Source of the DNA: Thermotoga profunda AZM34c06
GTDB lineage: Bacteria > Thermotogota > Thermotogae > Thermotogales > DSM-5069
Reading direction: 5' to 3'
Assembly: GCF_000828675.1 (NCBI RefSeq)
Contig: NZ_AP014510.1
Location: forward strand, 1,631,413 to 1,695,412
Length of the DNA: 64,000 nucleotides
The position numbers were made by a program, and so were the translations under genes. The notes under the pieces are model-generated. The model made no database searches. It was not told where the DNA came from and was given only the letters and a program-made list of their open reading frames with translations. Shown here piece by piece: positions 26,825-37,700 of this stretch (position 1 is its first letter; each line of letters opens with the position of its first letter).

Positions 26825-27574
26825 TTAAAACTGCGTCAAAACCTTTGCTTGAGTATCTGTAACTAAAATAGTGTGTTCGTAGTGAACGCTTCTTTTTCCA
26901 TCAACCATTACTACAGTCCATCCATCATCGAGCGTAGATACCTGCCAATCACCTTCGCAGATCATAACCTCTACTGCCAAAGTCATGCCAGATGTTATTC
27001 TTACTCCAGTACCAGGTTTTCCATAATTTGGTATCTCGGGTTCTTCATGTAACTGTCTTCCTATACCATGTCCCACATAATCTCGAATAACATTGAACCC
27101 ATTCGCTTCGACAAAGCTCTGTATGGTATAGGAAATATCACCGATTCTTGCACCATTTTTTGCAACCGATATAGCTCTATTCAAAGCCTCACGTCCAACT
27201 TCCATCAATTTTTTACCAACTTCATCGATATCTGATACATAATATGTCACTGCTCCATCTCCGTAGAGTCCTTCATATATGGCACCCAAGTCAACAGAAA
27301 CTATATCTCCCTTTTTGAAAACCTTACTTTTCAAAGGTGCACCATGCAAAACTTCTTCATTCACAGAGACACAAGTTGCGTATTTATAGCCTCTGTAGCC
27401 TTTGAAAGCAGGTTTCACATTCAGTTCTTTAAATCTTTTTAAGGTAAAATCCTCGATATCATGAGCGGTTGCTCCCTCGACTATGACATCTTTGATCTCT
27501 TTAAGCACAATTCCAACGGCATAACATGCTTTAGACATCCGCTCAAGTTCACTTTCAGATTTAATTCTGATCAA
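26825..27574 (-). CDS. map: Methionine aminopeptidase, type I
   Basis: This enzyme removes the initiator methionine from new proteins. The 249-residue protein carries the five metal ligands in order: Asp in VDLGAI, Asp in YGDGA, His in [11 protein letters not shown], Glu in AVEVMI and Glu in HYEHT. There is no N-terminal zinc extension, so it is type Ia. The start overlaps the adk stop by four bases (ATGA). Confidence 0.96.
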   Translation of the reverse strand: MIRIKSESELERMSKACYAVGIVLKEIKDVIVEGATAHDIEDFTLKRFKELNVKPAFKGYRGYKYATCVSVNEEVLHGAPLKSKVFKKGDIVSVDLGAIYEGLYGDGAVTYYVSDIDEVGKKLMEVGREALNRAISVAKNGARIGDISYTIQSFVEANGFNVIRDYVGHGIGRQLHEEPEIPNYGKPGTGVRITSGMTLAVEVMICEGDWQVSTLDDGWTVVMVDGKRSVHYEHTILVTDTQAKVLTQF

Positions 27575-28224
27575 GATATCACCTTTTCTAAAACTTTAAT
27601 TACCTGACTTGCCAAGTCTTGATGGTCGATCTCAGAATTTACTCGGATTAGAATATTTCTATCTTGGTAGTAACTCACCAATGGTTCTGTCATCTCATGA
27701 TACAAACGATAACGTTTTCTGACAACTTCTTCTTTATCATCGTCTCTGATTATAAGTTTTACTCCACAATCATCACACAATTCATCATTCTTAGGACGCA
27801 TTGAAATCATGTTGTAAATTCTTCCACATTTTGGACACACTCTTCTACTTGTGAGTCTTTTGACAACTGTCTGTTCACTTATCTCCAAATAAATCACCGC
27901 GTCCAATTTTGCTGACATCTTCAGTAGGATTTCATCCAATGCAATGGCTTGTGGAACCGTTCTTGGATAACCGTCGAATATAAAACCATTCTGACAATCA
28001 CTCTTGCTCAATCTTTGTTCAACCACTTGGTTGACAATTTCATCTGGTACAAGTGATCCAGACTCTAAGATACCCTGAACTTTACGTCCTAACTCCGTGC
28101 CAGCAGCCACAGCTTCTCTAAACATATCTCCTGTAGATATATGAGGAATTCGAAAATGACTCATCAAATCCTTAGCAAGTGTTCCTTTTCCTGCACCCGG
28201 TGCTCCAAGCAAGACTATCCTCAT
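27571..28224 (-). CDS. adk: Adenylate kinase
   Basis: This enzyme interconverts ATP plus AMP with two ADP. The 217-residue long form has the P loop GAPGAGKGTLAKDL, the AMP-binding STGDMFREAV and FDGYPRTVPQA. The LID domain has a four-cysteine zinc site (CPKCGRIYN, CDDCG), common in Gram-positive and thermophilic enzymes. The start overlaps the end of secY by four bases. Confidence 0.97.
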   Translation of the reverse strand: MRIVLLGAPGAGKGTLAKDLMSHFRIPHISTGDMFREAVAAGTELGRKVQGILESGSLVPDEIVNQVVEQRLSKSDCQNGFIFDGYPRTVPQAIALDEILLKMSAKLDAVIYLEISEQTVVKRLTSRRVCPKCGRIYNMISMRPKNDELCDDCGVKLIIRDDDKEEVVRKRYRLYHEMTEPLVSYYQDRNILIRVNSEIDHQDLASQVIKVLEKVIS

Positions 28225-29510
28225 CTTCCCTTTATCCTTCCTTTTTTGATAAAACCTTCATAATGTCTCATAATCAAATGCGCTTCCATTTGTTGTAAAA
28301 CATCAAGAGCAACACCAACAGCGATCAATGTCGATGTCCCTCCCACAACTATATCCACTTTTGTAACTCCTTGCACAAGATGTGGTAAGAGCGCGATAGC
28401 AACCAAGAAAATCGCTCCCATGAAAGTAACCCTGTTGACTATTTTTTGAATGTAATCTTCTGTTGGTTTTCCAGGTCTTATACCAGGTATGAATCCACCA
28501 TATTTTCTCACATTTTCCGAGACGTCGTGTGGATCAAAAACAACAACGCTGTAAAAATATGTAAAGAAGAAAACCATTACACCGTACAGAATTATATATA
28601 AAGCACTACCAGGTCCTAAAAGACGCCTGAGAAGATCCCAACCAGCCATTTGAGCAACCGCAGCGGGAATCATCAGTATGGCACTTGCAAAGATTATAGG
28701 TATAACTCCTCCTTGATTCACTTTCACAGGTATATATGTTGAGGCACCACCATAAACTCTTCTCCCCGTTACTCGCGTTGCATACTGAATCGTTATACGT
28801 CTTTCCGCTTGTTGTACATATATCACACCAGCAACGGTAACCAAAGCAACGACTATGAGAAAGATCCAACCAAAAATATTCAACCTTCCCAAGAGGATCC
28901 TGGCAAAATAATCTGGATACCTGGCAACAATACCGGCAAAAATCAATATCGATATACCATTTCCTATACCTCGTTCAGTGATTCTATCACCAAGCCAAAG
29001 TAGGAACATTGTACCAGCCAACATGGAAATTGTTGAAACTATCACAAAAGAAAGTGGGTTCAACCCATAGGCAACAATGTCGGGATTTTGTCTAACCAAA
29101 CTAAAAGAAACTATGAACGACTGGAAAGCACCGAGCACTATCGTCAAATTTCTTGTGTATTGAGCAAATTTCTTTCTTCCCTCTTCACCCTCACGCAAAA
29201 TATCGCGAAGTTTCGGGATGACAGAAGAAAGTAATTGCAAAACGATCGAAGCATTTATATAAGGAGTCACACTCATAGCAAAAATCGAAAAATTCTCCAG
29301 AGCTCCTCCTGTGAAAACATCGTAAAAACTCAATATGCCTCCTGCCGCACCTTCACCGAATCTCTTGAAAGCCTCACCCCATGCCTGGATGTTTATTCCA
29401 GGTATAGGAATATAAACACCCAGCCTAAAGACAATCAAGGTGGCAATCGTGAAAAAAATCCTATCCCGCAATTCTGGTATCTTGAAGGCATTTTGCAATG
29501 CTTTCCACAC
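28221..29510 (-). CDS. secY: Preprotein translocase subunit SecY
   Basis: SecY is the protein-conducting channel in the inner membrane. The 429-residue protein has ten predicted helices with the plug region GGALENFSIFAMSVTPYINAS and the cytoplasmic loop GEEGRKKFAQYTRNL. The C-terminal loop FNPHD-like sequence (VVFDPHDVSENVRKYGGFIP) and the ending RHYEGFIKKG are also typical. It lies one base after rplO, in the standard spc position. Confidence 0.97.
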   Translation of the reverse strand: MWKALQNAFKIPELRDRIFFTIATLIVFRLGVYIPIPGINIQAWGEAFKRFGEGAAGGILSFYDVFTGGALENFSIFAMSVTPYINASIVLQLLSSVIPKLRDILREGEEGRKKFAQYTRNLTIVLGAFQSFIVSFSLVRQNPDIVAYGLNPLSFVIVSTISMLAGTMFLLWLGDRITERGIGNGISILIFAGIVARYPDYFARILLGRLNIFGWIFLIVVALVTVAGVIYVQQAERRITIQYATRVTGRRVYGGASTYIPVKVNQGGVIPIIFASAILMIPAAVAQMAGWDLLRRLLGPGSALYIILYGVMVFFFTYFYSVVVFDPHDVSENVRKYGGFIPGIRPGKPTEDYIQKIVNRVTFMGAIFLVAIALLPHLVQGVTKVDIVVGGTSTLIAVGVALDVLQQMEAHLIMRHYEGFIKKGRIKGR

Positions 29511-29511
29511 G

Positions 29512-29958
29512 CTATATCACCTCTGTCTTACCACCAACCATCTCTATTGACTTCTTGGCGGTTTTACTAAATGCGTGCGCTCTGACTATCAAGGGTTTCG
29601 TCAGTTCACCACTGCCGAGTATCTTAATACCATCTCTGAGGTCTTTTACCAAACCTTTTTTGATAAGAGTCTCAGGTGTAACCTCTTCATTCGCTTCGAA
29701 TTTCTCTTCAAGAGACCTTATATTAACTACAGCATAATCTTTGTGTGTGAAACTTTTGAAACCAACTTTTGGCAACCTTCTGTGTAATGGAGTTTGTCCA
29801 CCTTCTAACCACAAATGAACCTTTCCAGAACCACGTGACTTCTGACCTTTGTGACCTCTTCCACCTGTTTTACCAAGACCAGAACCAATTCCACGCCCAA
29901 TTCTCTTTCGTTCTTTGACCGAACCTGGGGTAGGTTTTAGATCATGTAGCTCTAACAT
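29512..29958 (-). CDS. rplO: Ribosomal protein L15
   Basis: This 148-residue protein has the long basic loop of the family ([20 protein letters not shown], then [11 protein letters not shown]) and the folded C-terminal half. ATG 29958 follows GAGGAGGAA. It is placed between rpmD and secY. Confidence 0.97.
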   Translation of the reverse strand: MLELHDLKPTPGSVKERKRIGRGIGSGLGKTGGRGHKGQKSRGSGKVHLWLEGGQTPLHRRLPKVGFKSFTHKDYAVVNIRSLEEKFEANEEVTPETLIKKGLVKDLRDGIKILGSGELTKPLIVRAHAFSKTAKKSIEMVGGKTEVI

Positions 29959-29961
29959 CGT

Positions 29962-30156
29962 TCATTCCTCCTCTTTTCGGAGCTCTTCAACCTTTACAAG
30001 ATGTCTAATCTTATTGATCATGCCTCTGATCTGAGGATTGTCTTGTTTGACAACTCTATCATGTAATTTTTTCAAACCAAGAGCCTTTACGGTTTGCTTC
30101 TGATCATATTTGTATCCAACAGGACTTCTGACTAACTCAATCACGATCTTTGACAT
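29962..30156 (-). CDS. rpmD: Ribosomal protein L30
   Basis: This is a 64-residue bacterial-type L30, with [20 protein letters not shown] and the motif [20 protein letters not shown]. The Glu/Lys-rich tail RKEEE is short. It starts two bases after rpsE ends, behind GGAGG. Confidence 0.96.
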   Translation of the reverse strand: MSKIVIELVRSPVGYKYDQKQTVKALGLKKLHDRVVKQDNPQIRGMINKIRHLVKVEELRKEEE

Positions 30157-30158
30157 CC

Positions 30159-30695
30159 TCAGACCTCCTTCCTCGTTCCGTGAAGAACTTGACTTATCGT
30201 TATATCTCGAAGCTTAGCAGCTTTATCTGGTGAAACCAGAGTCTTAAGGCCATTCAAAGTGGCAAGGGCTAAATTGACCGCCGTAGATGAACCAAGCGAT
30301 TTCGTTAAGATATTTTGTATACCAGCAAGTTCAACGACAGCTCTAACAGTGCTACCCGCAATAATTCCAGTTCCAGGAGCAGCAGGTTTAAGAAGTACCT
30401 TAGAAGCATCCTGTTTTCCAACAACTTCATGAGGTATGGTGTTTTTATACAAAGGAACGTCTATAATAGCCGATCGAGCAGCACTTATCGCCTTTCTTAT
30501 GGCGTCAGGTACCTCTCTTGCCTTACCCAAACCTACACCGACTTTGCCTTTCCTATTTCCAACAACGGCAAGGACTCTGAAACTCAAAGTTTTTCCACCT
30601 TTTGTCACTTTTGCTGTACGTTTTATTTCAACAATACGTTCTTCAAACTCTTCTGATTCTTTCTTTATCAATTCTTCTTCGAGTATTTCATCCAT
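30159..30695 (-). CDS. rpsE: Ribosomal protein S5
   Basis: This is a 178-residue decoding-fidelity protein. Features are [36 protein letters not shown] and [22 protein letters not shown] 30695 gives MDEILEEEL. An upstream in-frame GTG at 30707 lies inside the AGGAGGTG ribosome site, so I do not use it. Confidence 0.96.
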   Translation of the reverse strand: MDEILEEELIKKESEEFEERIVEIKRTAKVTKGGKTLSFRVLAVVGNRKGKVGVGLGKAREVPDAIRKAISAARSAIIDVPLYKNTIPHEVVGKQDASKVLLKPAAPGTGIIAGSTVRAVVELAGIQNILTKSLGSSTAVNLALATLNGLKTLVSPDKAAKLRDITISQVLHGTRKEV

Positions 30696-30711
30696 TCTCT
30701 TGCACACCTCC

Positions 30712-31080
30712 TTAGAACTTCAGTCCGACTTCTCTTGCAGCATCGGCGAGTTCCTTAATTCTCCCGTGGTACTTGAAACCTCCACGGTCGAAGACCACTT
30801 GATCTATACCCTTTGCCAACGCTCGTTGGGCAATCAATTTCCCAACTTCTCTTGCTGCCTCTTTGTTATATGTTTTAGTTATTTTTTGCCTCAATTCTGG
30901 ATCAAGTGTAGATGCTGAGAGAATTGTATGGCCTTTCATATCGTCAATCAATTGCACGTAAATATGCTTTTCACTTCTAAAAACTGACAATCTTGGCCTT
31001 TCAGCAGTACCGAAAACCTTTTTTCTTATTCTCAAATGCCTCCTGATTCTCTGTAGTCTTCTATCCTGTTTCTTAATCAC
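30712..31080 (-). CDS. rplR: Ribosomal protein L18
   Basis: This is a 122-residue 5S rRNA-binding protein. It has the basic N-terminus ([20 protein letters not shown]), [20 protein letters not shown] and the C-terminal [20 protein letters not shown]. The start is GTG 31080, behind a GGGGG run. It precedes rpsE in the standard order. Confidence 0.97.
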   Translation of the reverse strand: MIKKQDRRLQRIRRHLRIRKKVFGTAERPRLSVFRSEKHIYVQLIDDMKGHTILSASTLDPELRQKITKTYNKEAAREVGKLIAQRALAKGIDQVVFDRGGFKYHGRIKELADAAREVGLKF

Positions 31081-31094
31081 ACTATATGCCCCCT

Positions 31095-31649
31095 TTATTT
31101 TTTCTTACCTTCTTTATGCCTTATCAATTCGTCCTTATATTTGATTCCTTTGCCACTGTAAACGTTAACTTCTCGCCATGATCTTATTTGCGCAGCAAAC
31201 TGTCCAACCGCCTGCTTGTCAATACCTTTTACAACTATGATATTCGGTGCAGGGGTCTCAACCGTCACATTCACAGGTGGCTCAAGAACTACAGGATGGG
31301 TATACCCAACCTGAAGCGATAACTTGTTTCCTTGCATTTGCGCTCTGTACCCTACTCCAAGTATCTCAAGTTGTTTTTCAAAACCACTTGTCACTCCTTG
31401 AACCATATTTCGTATCAACGACCAGTAAGTCCCTTGATAAGTCTTAAGGATCTTTCTTTGAGATTTACGAACAATAGTCGTCTCATTTTGTTCCACATGT
31501 ATTTTGTTATCCTCGAGGTTTATTTTCACAAATTCTGGAAAACTCCGTGACAAGGTACCTTTAGGACCTTTAACAGTTATAGTATTATTTTCTATCTGAA
31601 CTTGCACACCTTTGGGTATTAATATTGGTTTCTTTCCCAGCTTTGACAC
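31095..31649 (-). CDS. rplF: Ribosomal protein L6
   Basis: This is a 184-residue two-domain protein near the factor-binding site. GTG 31649 gives [17 protein letters not shown], the usual L6 start, eight bases after AGGAGGTG. The longer frame to 31730 overlaps rpsH and is not homologous. The C-terminal [20 protein letters not shown] is typical. Confidence 0.97.
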   Translation of the reverse strand: MSKLGKKPILIPKGVQVQIENNTITVKGPKGTLSRSFPEFVKINLEDNKIHVEQNETTIVRKSQRKILKTYQGTYWSLIRNMVQGVTSGFEKQLEILGVGYRAQMQGNKLSLQVGYTHPVVLEPPVNVTVETPAPNIIVVKGIDKQAVGQFAAQIRSWREVNVYSGKGIKYKDELIRHKEGKKK

Positions 31650-31662
31650 ATCCTTCACCTCC

Positions 31663-32067
31663 TTACCAAATGTAGGCGATAATCTCTCCTCCGACTCCAA
31701 GGTTTCGTGCTTCTTTATCGCTAATAACACCTTTTGAAGTCGTGAGAATAGCTACTCCAATGCCATTCTTCACTTTTGGAATTTCATCTTTTGCCACATA
31801 TAAACGTCTACCAGGTTTTGAAACTCTGACAATTCCCTTGATGACTCTTTCTTTGTTTCTTCTTTGCCCTTTGTATTTCATGTGTATTCTGAGAATTCCT
31901 TGTTTTCCATCTTCTATGTATTTGTAGTCTTGAATAAATCCTTCTCTTTTCAAAATCTCACATATTGCCTTCTTCATATTAGAAGCAGGAACATCCACAT
32001 ATTCTTTGAAGACAACATTTGCATTCCTTATTCTCGTGAGCATATCAGCTATCGGGTCACTCCACAT
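31663..32067 (-). CDS. rpsH: Ribosomal protein S8
   Basis: This is a 134-residue 16S-binding protein with [17 protein letters not shown] and the C-terminal [20 protein letters not shown]. Two consecutive ATG codons (32070 and 32067) follow GGGAGGGAGA; the second gives the family's standard N-terminus. S8 represses the spc operon in E. coli; no such site was found here. Confidence 0.97.
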   Translation of the reverse strand: MWSDPIADMLTRIRNANVVFKEYVDVPASNMKKAICEILKREGFIQDYKYIEDGKQGILRIHMKYKGQRRNKERVIKGIVRVSKPGRRLYVAKDEIPKVKNGIGVAILTTSKGVISDKEARNLGVGGEIIAYIW

Positions 32068-32080
32068 CATTCTCCCTCCC

Positions 32081-32266
32081 TTACCAGCTTGCTTTTTTTA
32101 CACCAGGGAGTTTGCCCTCGAGAACCATCTTTCTAAAGCAAACTCTGCATAGACCAAATTCACGATAAACTGCCTTGGGTCTCCCACACATTGAGCATCT
32201 TGTGTATTCACGAACTTTGAATTTTTTTGGTCTTTTCCACCTCTCTATGATTCCCTTTCGTGGCAT
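32081..32266 (-). CDS. rpsZ: Ribosomal protein S14, zinc-binding type (S14Z)
   Basis: This 61-residue short S14 has an intact zinc ribbon ([20 protein letters not shown]). The start ATG 32266 gives [18 protein letters not shown], right after GAGGAGG. Upstream sequence in the same frame overlaps rplE and is not part of the gene. Confidence 0.97.
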   Translation of the reverse strand: MPRKGIIERWKRPKKFKVREYTRCSMCGRPKAVYREFGLCRVCFRKMVLEGKLPGVKKASW

Positions 32267-32279
32267 CGAATACCTCCTC

Positions 32280-32831
32280 TCAACGTTTAAAAGGCAGTCC
32301 CAAAAGCTCGAGCAATCTAAGGGCTTCGGGATCAGTCTTTGCCGTTGTGACAATTATGATGTCCATACCTTGTGTTCTTGGTGATTGGTCTGGTGTAATT
32401 TCTGGGAAAACAAATTGTTCTGTCAAACCAAAGCTATAATTACCATGTCCATCAAAAGAGTTTGGATTGAGACCTCTGAAGTCTCTCACCTTTGGCAGTA
32501 CAATATTTCCAAGTTTGTACAAAAAATTCCACATTCTCAAACCACGTAACGTCACCTTCAGTCCAACATTCATGCCTTTCCTCACTTTAAAATTTGAAAT
32601 ACTCTTCTTAGCTTTCGTAATAACGGGTTTTTGACCGGTTATTGCCGCTAATTCTTTCATGTGTCTGTTCAAGAGCTCGGCATTTCTGGATCCTTCACCG
32701 ATCCCCATATTAATAACTATTTTCTCGATCTTTGGAACTTGATGTATGTTTTTGTAATTGAACTCTTTGATCATTTTTGGTACTATTTCTTTTTCATATT
32801 TCTCTTTCAGTGGGATGTACTGAGTACCCAT
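32280..32831 (-). CDS. rplE: Ribosomal protein L5
   Basis: This is a 183-residue 5S rRNA-binding protein with [35 protein letters not shown] and [21 protein letters not shown] 32831 ([12 protein letters not shown]) follows AGGAGGAATCAGAAA. The frame upstream of it overlaps the rplX stop. Confidence 0.97.
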   Translation of the reverse strand: MGTQYIPLKEKYEKEIVPKMIKEFNYKNIHQVPKIEKIVINMGIGEGSRNAELLNRHMKELAAITGQKPVITKAKKSISNFKVRKGMNVGLKVTLRGLRMWNFLYKLGNIVLPKVRDFRGLNPNSFDGHGNYSFGLTEQFVFPEITPDQSPRTQGMDIIIVTTAKTDPEALRLLELLGLPFKR

Positions 32832-32845
32832 TTTCTGATTCCTCC

Positions 32846-33163
32846 TCACGCTTTATCTATAACCTCACCGCACTTCTTGCAAATTCTAACTTTTGTCCCA
32901 TCTTCGAGAAATTTTGCTCCAACACGAACTGGTTTGTCACAATTGGGACACACAAGCATTACCTTTGAGGCGTAGACAGGTGCTTCACGCTCTATTATTC
33001 CACCTTCTCTGAGCTGTGGAATAGGTCTTTGATGTCTTTTTACCATGTTGATTCCCTGAACGACTACCTTGTTTTCTCTTGGGATTACCTTGAGAATCTT
33101 TCCTCTTTTTCCTTTATCTTTACCAGATATCACCTGTACAAGATCGTCTTTCCTTATCCTCAT
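32846..33163 (-). CDS. rplX: Ribosomal protein L24
   Basis: This is a 105-residue assembly-initiator protein with the KOW motif ([20 protein letters not shown]). The C-terminus has a second set of cysteines ([17 protein letters not shown]), forming a likely zinc ribbon, as in many Firmicute-type L24 proteins. ATG 33163 follows GAGGTGAGTTGAT. Confidence 0.97.
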   Translation of the reverse strand: MRIRKDDLVQVISGKDKGKRGKILKVIPRENKVVVQGINMVKRHQRPIPQLREGGIIEREAPVYASKVMLVCPNCDKPVRVGAKFLEDGTKVRICKKCGEVIDKA

Positions 33164-33176
33164 ATCAACTCACCTC

Positions 33177-33545
33177 TCAAAGCACCTCAGGAGCAAGCGA
33201 GATTATCTTCATATAACCTTTTTCACGTATCTCTCTTGCCACCGGGCCAAAGACACGCGTTCCACGTGGCTCATTGAATTTGTCAATCAAGACAGCTGCA
33301 TTGTCATCAAATCTGATGTAAGTACCATCTGGTCTTTTAACAGGTTTTCTGGTTCTGACTATCACTGCCTTGACCACTTCACCTTTTTTAACTGCAGTGT
33401 TTGGTACCACATCTCTAACTGAGCAGACAACCACATCTCCAATGGTCCCATACTTTTTGTGAAAACCACCCATTACCCTTATAACCCTTAATTTTTTAGC
33501 CCCAGAGTTGTCAGCAACATCAAGATAACTTTCCACCTGGATCAT
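33177..33545 (-). CDS. rplN: Ribosomal protein L14
   Basis: This is a 122-residue protein at the subunit interface, with [40 protein letters not shown] and the end [15 protein letters not shown]. Its start overlaps the rpsQ stop by four bases. Confidence 0.97.
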   Translation of the reverse strand: MIQVESYLDVADNSGAKKLRVIRVMGGFHKKYGTIGDVVVCSVRDVVPNTAVKKGEVVKAVIVRTRKPVKRPDGTYIRFDDNAAVLIDKFNEPRGTRVFGPVAREIREKGYMKIISLAPEVL

Positions 33546-33829
33546 ATCTTTTCACTCTCCTCGGCATCTGGTATTTCCTCAACTATCACTTGTTTTTTCA
33601 ACACTTCGACAACTCGCCAGCTTTTTGTCTTACTGAGTGGCCTTGTTTCTTCAATAACAACCAAATCGCCTATTTTGCATTCTTTATGTTCATCATGTGC
33701 ATGGTATTTCTTAGACTTTTCAACATGCTTTTTATATTTAGGATGCTCAAATTTCCTGGTTACTTTGACCACAACTGTTTTATCCATCTTGTCACTAACG
33801 ACAATGCCCGTGAGTCGTTTCTTTGCCAT
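33542..33829 (-). CDS. rpsQ: Ribosomal protein S17
   Basis: This is a 95-residue primary 16S-binding protein with [26 protein letters not shown]-like sequence ([20 protein letters not shown]) and RVVEVLKK. It is longer than the E. coli version (about 84) because of an acidic tail. ATG 33829 lies 5 bases after rpmC. Confidence 0.97.
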   Translation of the reverse strand: MAKKRLTGIVVSDKMDKTVVVKVTRKFEHPKYKKHVEKSKKYHAHDEHKECKIGDLVVIEETRPLSKTKSWRVVEVLKKQVIVEEIPDAEESEKI

Positions 33830-33834
33830 AGTTT

Positions 33835-34035
33835 TTACCTCCTTACTCCGAGTTCTCTTTCGCGAAGGATTGTTCTAATTCTTGCTATATCGCGCCTCAC
33901 TTCTTTGATCTGTGCAGTGTTTCTAAGCTGTCCCATAGCATGTTGAAATCTCAAGTCCATCAATTGTTTCTTCTTTTCTTCTAATAATCTTTTGAGTTCA
34001 TCATCGGTGTAATTTCGGATCTCGGCCGCTTTCAT
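33835..34035 (-). CDS. rpmC: Ribosomal protein L29
   Basis: This is a 66-residue two-helix protein near the tunnel exit, with [20 protein letters not shown] and [15 protein letters not shown]. The start overlaps the rplP stop (ATGA). Confidence 0.97.
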   Translation of the reverse strand: MKAAEIRNYTDDELKRLLEEKKKQLMDLRFQHAMGQLRNTAQIKEVRRDIARIRTILRERELGVRR

Positions 34036-34460
34036 ACAGCCTCACCTCCGATGTGAGAACGTGAGACTATCTTGGTTGCTATCGGGAGCTTACTTGCAGC
34101 ATACATCAAGGCTTCTTTGGCAACATTTTCTTCCACGCCAGCTATTTCGAACAATATCTTTCCGGGTTTTACAACACTAACCCACCCTTCAACGTTACCT
34201 TTTCCTTTACCTTGTCTTGTTTCTGCTGGTTTTTTGGTGTAAGGTTTATCTGGAAAAACTCTTATCCAAAGCTTTCCACTCTTTTTCATAACCCTCATTA
34301 TGGCAATACGACAAGCTTCTATCTGTTGCGATGTAATCCACGCTGGAGCAAGTGCTTTTAAACCCCAATCACCAAAGGTGACTGTTGTACCACCTTTTGC
34401 TTCTCCTCGCATTCGTCCACGTTGCTGTTTTCTGTATTTAACCCTCTTTGGCATCAACAT
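34032..34460 (-). CDS. rplP: Ribosomal protein L16
   Basis: This is a 142-residue protein near the A-site tRNA, with [19 protein letters not shown] and [20 protein letters not shown]. The start ATG 34460 follows GGAGGTT. It lies between rpsC and rpmC. Confidence 0.97.
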   Translation of the reverse strand: MLMPKRVKYRKQQRGRMRGEAKGGTTVTFGDWGLKALAPAWITSQQIEACRIAIMRVMKKSGKLWIRVFPDKPYTKKPAETRQGKGKGNVEGWVSVVKPGKILFEIAGVEENVAKEALMYAASKLPIATKIVSRSHIGGEAV

Positions 34461-34478
34461 TTCAAAAACCTCCTTGTA

Positions 34479-35108
34479 CTAAATCTGGGCATCTCCTTTG
34501 TATATCCACACCTTGATACCTATTGTTCCGTACTTTGTCATAGCGGTAGCTGTACCATAATCTACAACGGCTTTAACTGTTTGAAGTGGTAATCTACCAC
34601 TCAAATACCATTCGCGTCTTGCTATTTCGGCACCTGCAAGCCTACCAGATACCATTACCTTCATGCCAACGGCACCTTTTCTAAAGGCATCAGACAAAGC
34701 GCGTTTCATAGCTCTTTTATAAGAAGCTCTCTTTTCTATTCTACTTGCAATGTTTTCTGCCACTAATTGTGCATCAGTCTCGGGCGTCTTAATTTCTTCT
34801 ACATTGACAATAACACGCCTGTTTAAGGTCTTCTCGAGATCTTCTCTTAGTTTACCTATCTCTGCACCTTTCTTACCTATTATCACTCCTGGTCTTGCAG
34901 TCTTAATTGTGACCGTAACACTTTCATTATCGGGTCTTTCTATGAAAATCTCACTGATACCAGCCTGGTTGTAAACTGCTTTGACCGCCTTTCTAATTTG
35001 CTCGTCTTCCTTCAACCATGAGCCATAATTTTTCTCGTTGAACCATTTTGCTTGCCAATTAGCACTAACACCAAGTCTAAACCCTCTGGGATGTACTTTC
35101 TGACCCAC
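34479..35108 (-). CDS. rpsC: Ribosomal protein S3
   Basis: This is a 209-residue mRNA-entry protein with [20 protein letters not shown], the KH domain around [20 protein letters not shown] and the C-terminal [18 protein letters not shown] 35108 follows AGAGAGGTGATAC. Confidence 0.97.
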   Translation of the reverse strand: MGQKVHPRGFRLGVSANWQAKWFNEKNYGSWLKEDEQIRKAVKAVYNQAGISEIFIERPDNESVTVTIKTARPGVIIGKKGAEIGKLREDLEKTLNRRVIVNVEEIKTPETDAQLVAENIASRIEKRASYKRAMKRALSDAFRKGAVGMKVMVSGRLAGAEIARREWYLSGRLPLQTVKAVVDYGTATAMTKYGTIGIKVWIYKGDAQI

Positions 35109-35120
35109 CGTATCACCTCT

Positions 35121-35543
35121 CTAAGCTTTCGTTTCCTTAGTTTTTACTGCCACAGTAATATGGCACATACGTCTTTGAATTATATCAGCTCTTCCTCGAC
35201 CACGTGGCCATACTCTTTTCAATCTTGGTCCATCATCGACAACGCAATGAGAGACATATAACATATCACTACTGAGTTTAGCATTATTCTCTGCGTTGGC
35301 TACCGCAGACTTCAAGACTTTCTCTACAAGTCTCGCCGCTTTTGTCGGAGACATTTCAAGTACCTGGAAGGCTTCGGAAACATCTTTACCACGAATCGCA
35401 TTTATCACTGCCCTTACTTTTCTTGGTGATGATCTCAGATAGCGACCAACAGCTCTTATTTCATTAGAAGATTTATTTTCTCCATTGTTTTGTCTATATT
35501 GGACAGATCTCTTAGGCCTTCTTGTACTGTTCTCTGTGCTCAT
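35121..35543 (-). CDS. rplV: Ribosomal protein L22
   Basis: This is a 140-residue tunnel protein. The core starts at [20 protein letters not shown] and includes [20 protein letters not shown] and [18 protein letters not shown] 30-residue polar extension precedes the core; T. maritima L22 is also extended. ATG 35543 is seven bases after AGGAGGG; GTG 35546 is less likely. Confidence 0.96.
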   Translation of the reverse strand: MSTENSTRRPKRSVQYRQNNGENKSSNEIRAVGRYLRSSPRKVRAVINAIRGKDVSEAFQVLEMSPTKAARLVEKVLKSAVANAENNAKLSSDMLYVSHCVVDDGPRLKRVWPRGRGRADIIQRRMCHITVAVKTKETKA

Positions 35544-35556
35544 CACTGTTCCCTCC

Positions 35557-35844
35557 TCATTTCACCTGACCTTTGGTAGCAGCCTTTTTTTCTGCATGGC
35601 CACCAAACCTCCTGGTTGGTGCAAATTCACCAAGTCTATGCCCCACCATGTTCTCAGTTATATAAACTGGTACATGTTTCAAACCATTGTGAACTGCTAT
35701 TGTGTGTCCAACCATCTCAGGTACGATTGTTGAAGATCTGCTCCAAGTTTTTATAATTTTTTTCTCGCCACTTTCGTTGAGCATTCTGATCTTTTTTAGA
35801 AGCTTGATGTCAACATAAGGTCCTTTCTTTTGAGAACGTGCCAT
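35557..35844 (-). CDS. rpsS: Ribosomal protein S19
   Basis: This is a 95-residue protein of the 30S head, [19 protein letters not shown], then [20 protein letters not shown] and [20 protein letters not shown]. Position between rplB and rplV is standard. Confidence 0.97.
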   Translation of the reverse strand: MARSQKKGPYVDIKLLKKIRMLNESGEKKIIKTWSRSSTIVPEMVGHTIAVHNGLKHVPVYITENMVGHRLGEFAPTRRFGGHAEKKAATKGQVK

Positions 35845-35857
35845 TCATCACACCTCC

Positions 35858-36685
35858 TCATCCCTGGTTGCGTCTTCTTACAATGAATCTGTCGGAAGGT
35901 CTTCGACCACGTCTTGTTTTGTATCCCTTGGTTGGCATTCCCCAAGGTGTGACAGGATGTTGTCCCTTTCCTCTTCCTTCACCACCACCCATTGGATGAT
36001 CAACTGGGTTCATCACCATTGCACGAACATGAGGTCTTCTACCAAGCCAGCGCGTTCTACCAGCTTTACCTGAAATTTCATTTTTGTGATCCTCATTGCC
36101 AACGATACCAATTGTTGCATAGCATTTTATGTGTATTTTCCTCAATTCACCGGAAGGCATCTTTAAAAGTGCATAATTTCCTTCTTTTGCCATTAATTGA
36201 CAGGAGACACCTGCTGATCTTGCTATTTTACCACCGGAACCAGGTCTTACTTCGATATTGTGAATCATTGTACCGAGTGGTATGTTTTCAAGTGGCAATG
36301 AATTACCAACTCTTATTTCAGCATCAGGTCCATTCATTAAAATGTCTCCAACCTTCAAACCATTAGGTGCCAGAATGTATCGCTTTTCTCCATCGGCATA
36401 GAAAAGCAATGCAATCCTTGCCGATCTGTTGGGATCGTATTCAATCGACATGACTTTAGCGGGTATCCCGATCTTATCACGTTTAAAATCTATAAGTCGG
36501 TATCTTCTCTTGTGTCCGCCACCTCTAAATCTGACAGTAGTCCTTCCATAGTGGTTTCGACCACCGGTTTTTTTCAGAGGCGCGAGCAGCGATTTTTCTG
36601 GCTCTTTTTTTGTTATCTCAGAAAAATCAGGCGTCAACATAAAACGAATAGCTGGTGATGTCGGTTTATGCTTCTTCAAGCCCAT
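35858..36685 (-). CDS. rplB: Ribosomal protein L2
   Basis: This is a 275-residue protein essential for the peptidyl-transferase centre. Features are [40 protein letters not shown] and [17 protein letters not shown], the last containing the catalytic-region histidine. ATG 36685 follows GAGGTGAAAG. Confidence 0.98.
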   Translation of the reverse strand: MGLKKHKPTSPAIRFMLTPDFSEITKKEPEKSLLAPLKKTGGRNHYGRTTVRFRGGGHKRRYRLIDFKRDKIGIPAKVMSIEYDPNRSARIALLFYADGEKRYILAPNGLKVGDILMNGPDAEIRVGNSLPLENIPLGTMIHNIEVRPGSGGKIARSAGVSCQLMAKEGNYALLKMPSGELRKIHIKCYATIGIVGNEDHKNEISGKAGRTRWLGRRPHVRAMVMNPVDHPMGGGEGRGKGQHPVTPWGMPTKGYKTRRGRRPSDRFIVRRRNQG

Positions 36686-36700
36686 GATCTTTCACCTCTT

Positions 36701-37003
36701 TCACTGCTGGCCTTCGAGTTCCTTGATCGTGTAACCTTCCTTTAAAGTAACAACGGCTTTCTTCCAGCCTCTTGTCGTACCCTCAAACCTACCTCTTCTC
36801 TTGGGTTTGGGTTTGACAACAGATATGTTGACTTTTTCAACTTTTACCTTGAATAATGCCTCAACTGCATTCTTAACAAGAGTTCTGTTTGCTAAAGGAT
36901 TGACCTCGAAGGCATATTTTCTATTTTCTTTCGCAAGTGTTGTTTTTTCTGTTAAGAGCGGTCTTGTCAATACATCATAAATTGTGAGTTTTTGCTGGTT
37001 CAT
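36701..37003 (-). CDS. rplW: Ribosomal protein L23
   Basis: This 100-residue protein at the tunnel exit is the docking site for signal recognition particle and trigger factor. It has [20 protein letters not shown] and [20 protein letters not shown]. Its start overlaps the rplD stop by four bases. Confidence 0.97.
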   Translation of the reverse strand: MNQQKLTIYDVLTRPLLTEKTTLAKENRKYAFEVNPLANRTLVKNAVEALFKVKVEKVNISVVKPKPKRRGRFEGTTRGWKKAVVTLKEGYTIKELEGQQ

Positions 37004-37680
37004 CCCAGCACCTCCTCAATTTTCGCAACGGTGTCTCGAGTCAAAATTATTTTTTCGTGATCAATTATGTCATAGACATTCAATCCATCTATTCTTACAA
37101 CATTCTCATCTTCACGTGTTGCTCCTGGATTGTCAGCAATAATCGCCTTCAAACCTGGTATATTGCGGCAAGATAATCGTACATACTCATATTCAGGTTT
37201 CTTCCAAGGCAGTACGAACAACACCTTTTTGTCTTTAAGCTGTAGATTTTCAATGAGTTGTCTCATGTTTTTTGCTTTGGGTTCGTCGAATTTTATATCA
37301 TCCAGTACCATCAAATTCCCTTCTCTGAATCTCTGCGATAAAGCCGACCTGAGTGCGAGTTTTCGCATTTTTTTTGGTAAGCGTTTTGCCCAGCTCTTAG
37401 GTTGTGGACCATGTGCAACGCCACCATGCCTCCAGATGGGCGATCTTATCGAGCCGTGTCTTGCACGTCCTGTATGCTTCTGCGGCCAGGGTTTTCTCCC
37501 ACCGCCACTTACTTCTGCTCGAGTCTTAGTTGAAGCAGTACCCGACCTTCTCAATGAAAGTTGATAATCAACATATCTCCACATGACATCGAGGTTAGGT
37601 TCAATGTTGAAAACATCATCTTTTAATTCCTGCGTTCCGATTTTCTGACCCTTCATATTGTAAAGATCTACAAGAGCCAT
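37000..37680 (-). CDS. rplD: Ribosomal protein L4
   Basis: This is a 226-residue protein, with the tunnel loop [20 protein letters not shown]-type sequence around residues 65-85 and [18 protein letters not shown]. In enterobacteria L4 represses the S10 operon; no matching leader was found here. ATG 37680 follows GGAGGAATAAAG. Confidence 0.97.
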   Translation of the reverse strand: MALVDLYNMKGQKIGTQELKDDVFNIEPNLDVMWRYVDYQLSLRRSGTASTKTRAEVSGGGRKPWPQKHTGRARHGSIRSPIWRHGGVAHGPQPKSWAKRLPKKMRKLALRSALSQRFREGNLMVLDDIKFDEPKAKNMRQLIENLQLKDKKVLFVLPWKKPEYEYVRLSCRNIPGLKAIIADNPGATREDENVVRIDGLNVYDIIDHEKIILTRDTVAKIEEVLG

Positions 37681-37700
37681 CCTTTATTCCTCCTTGTGGT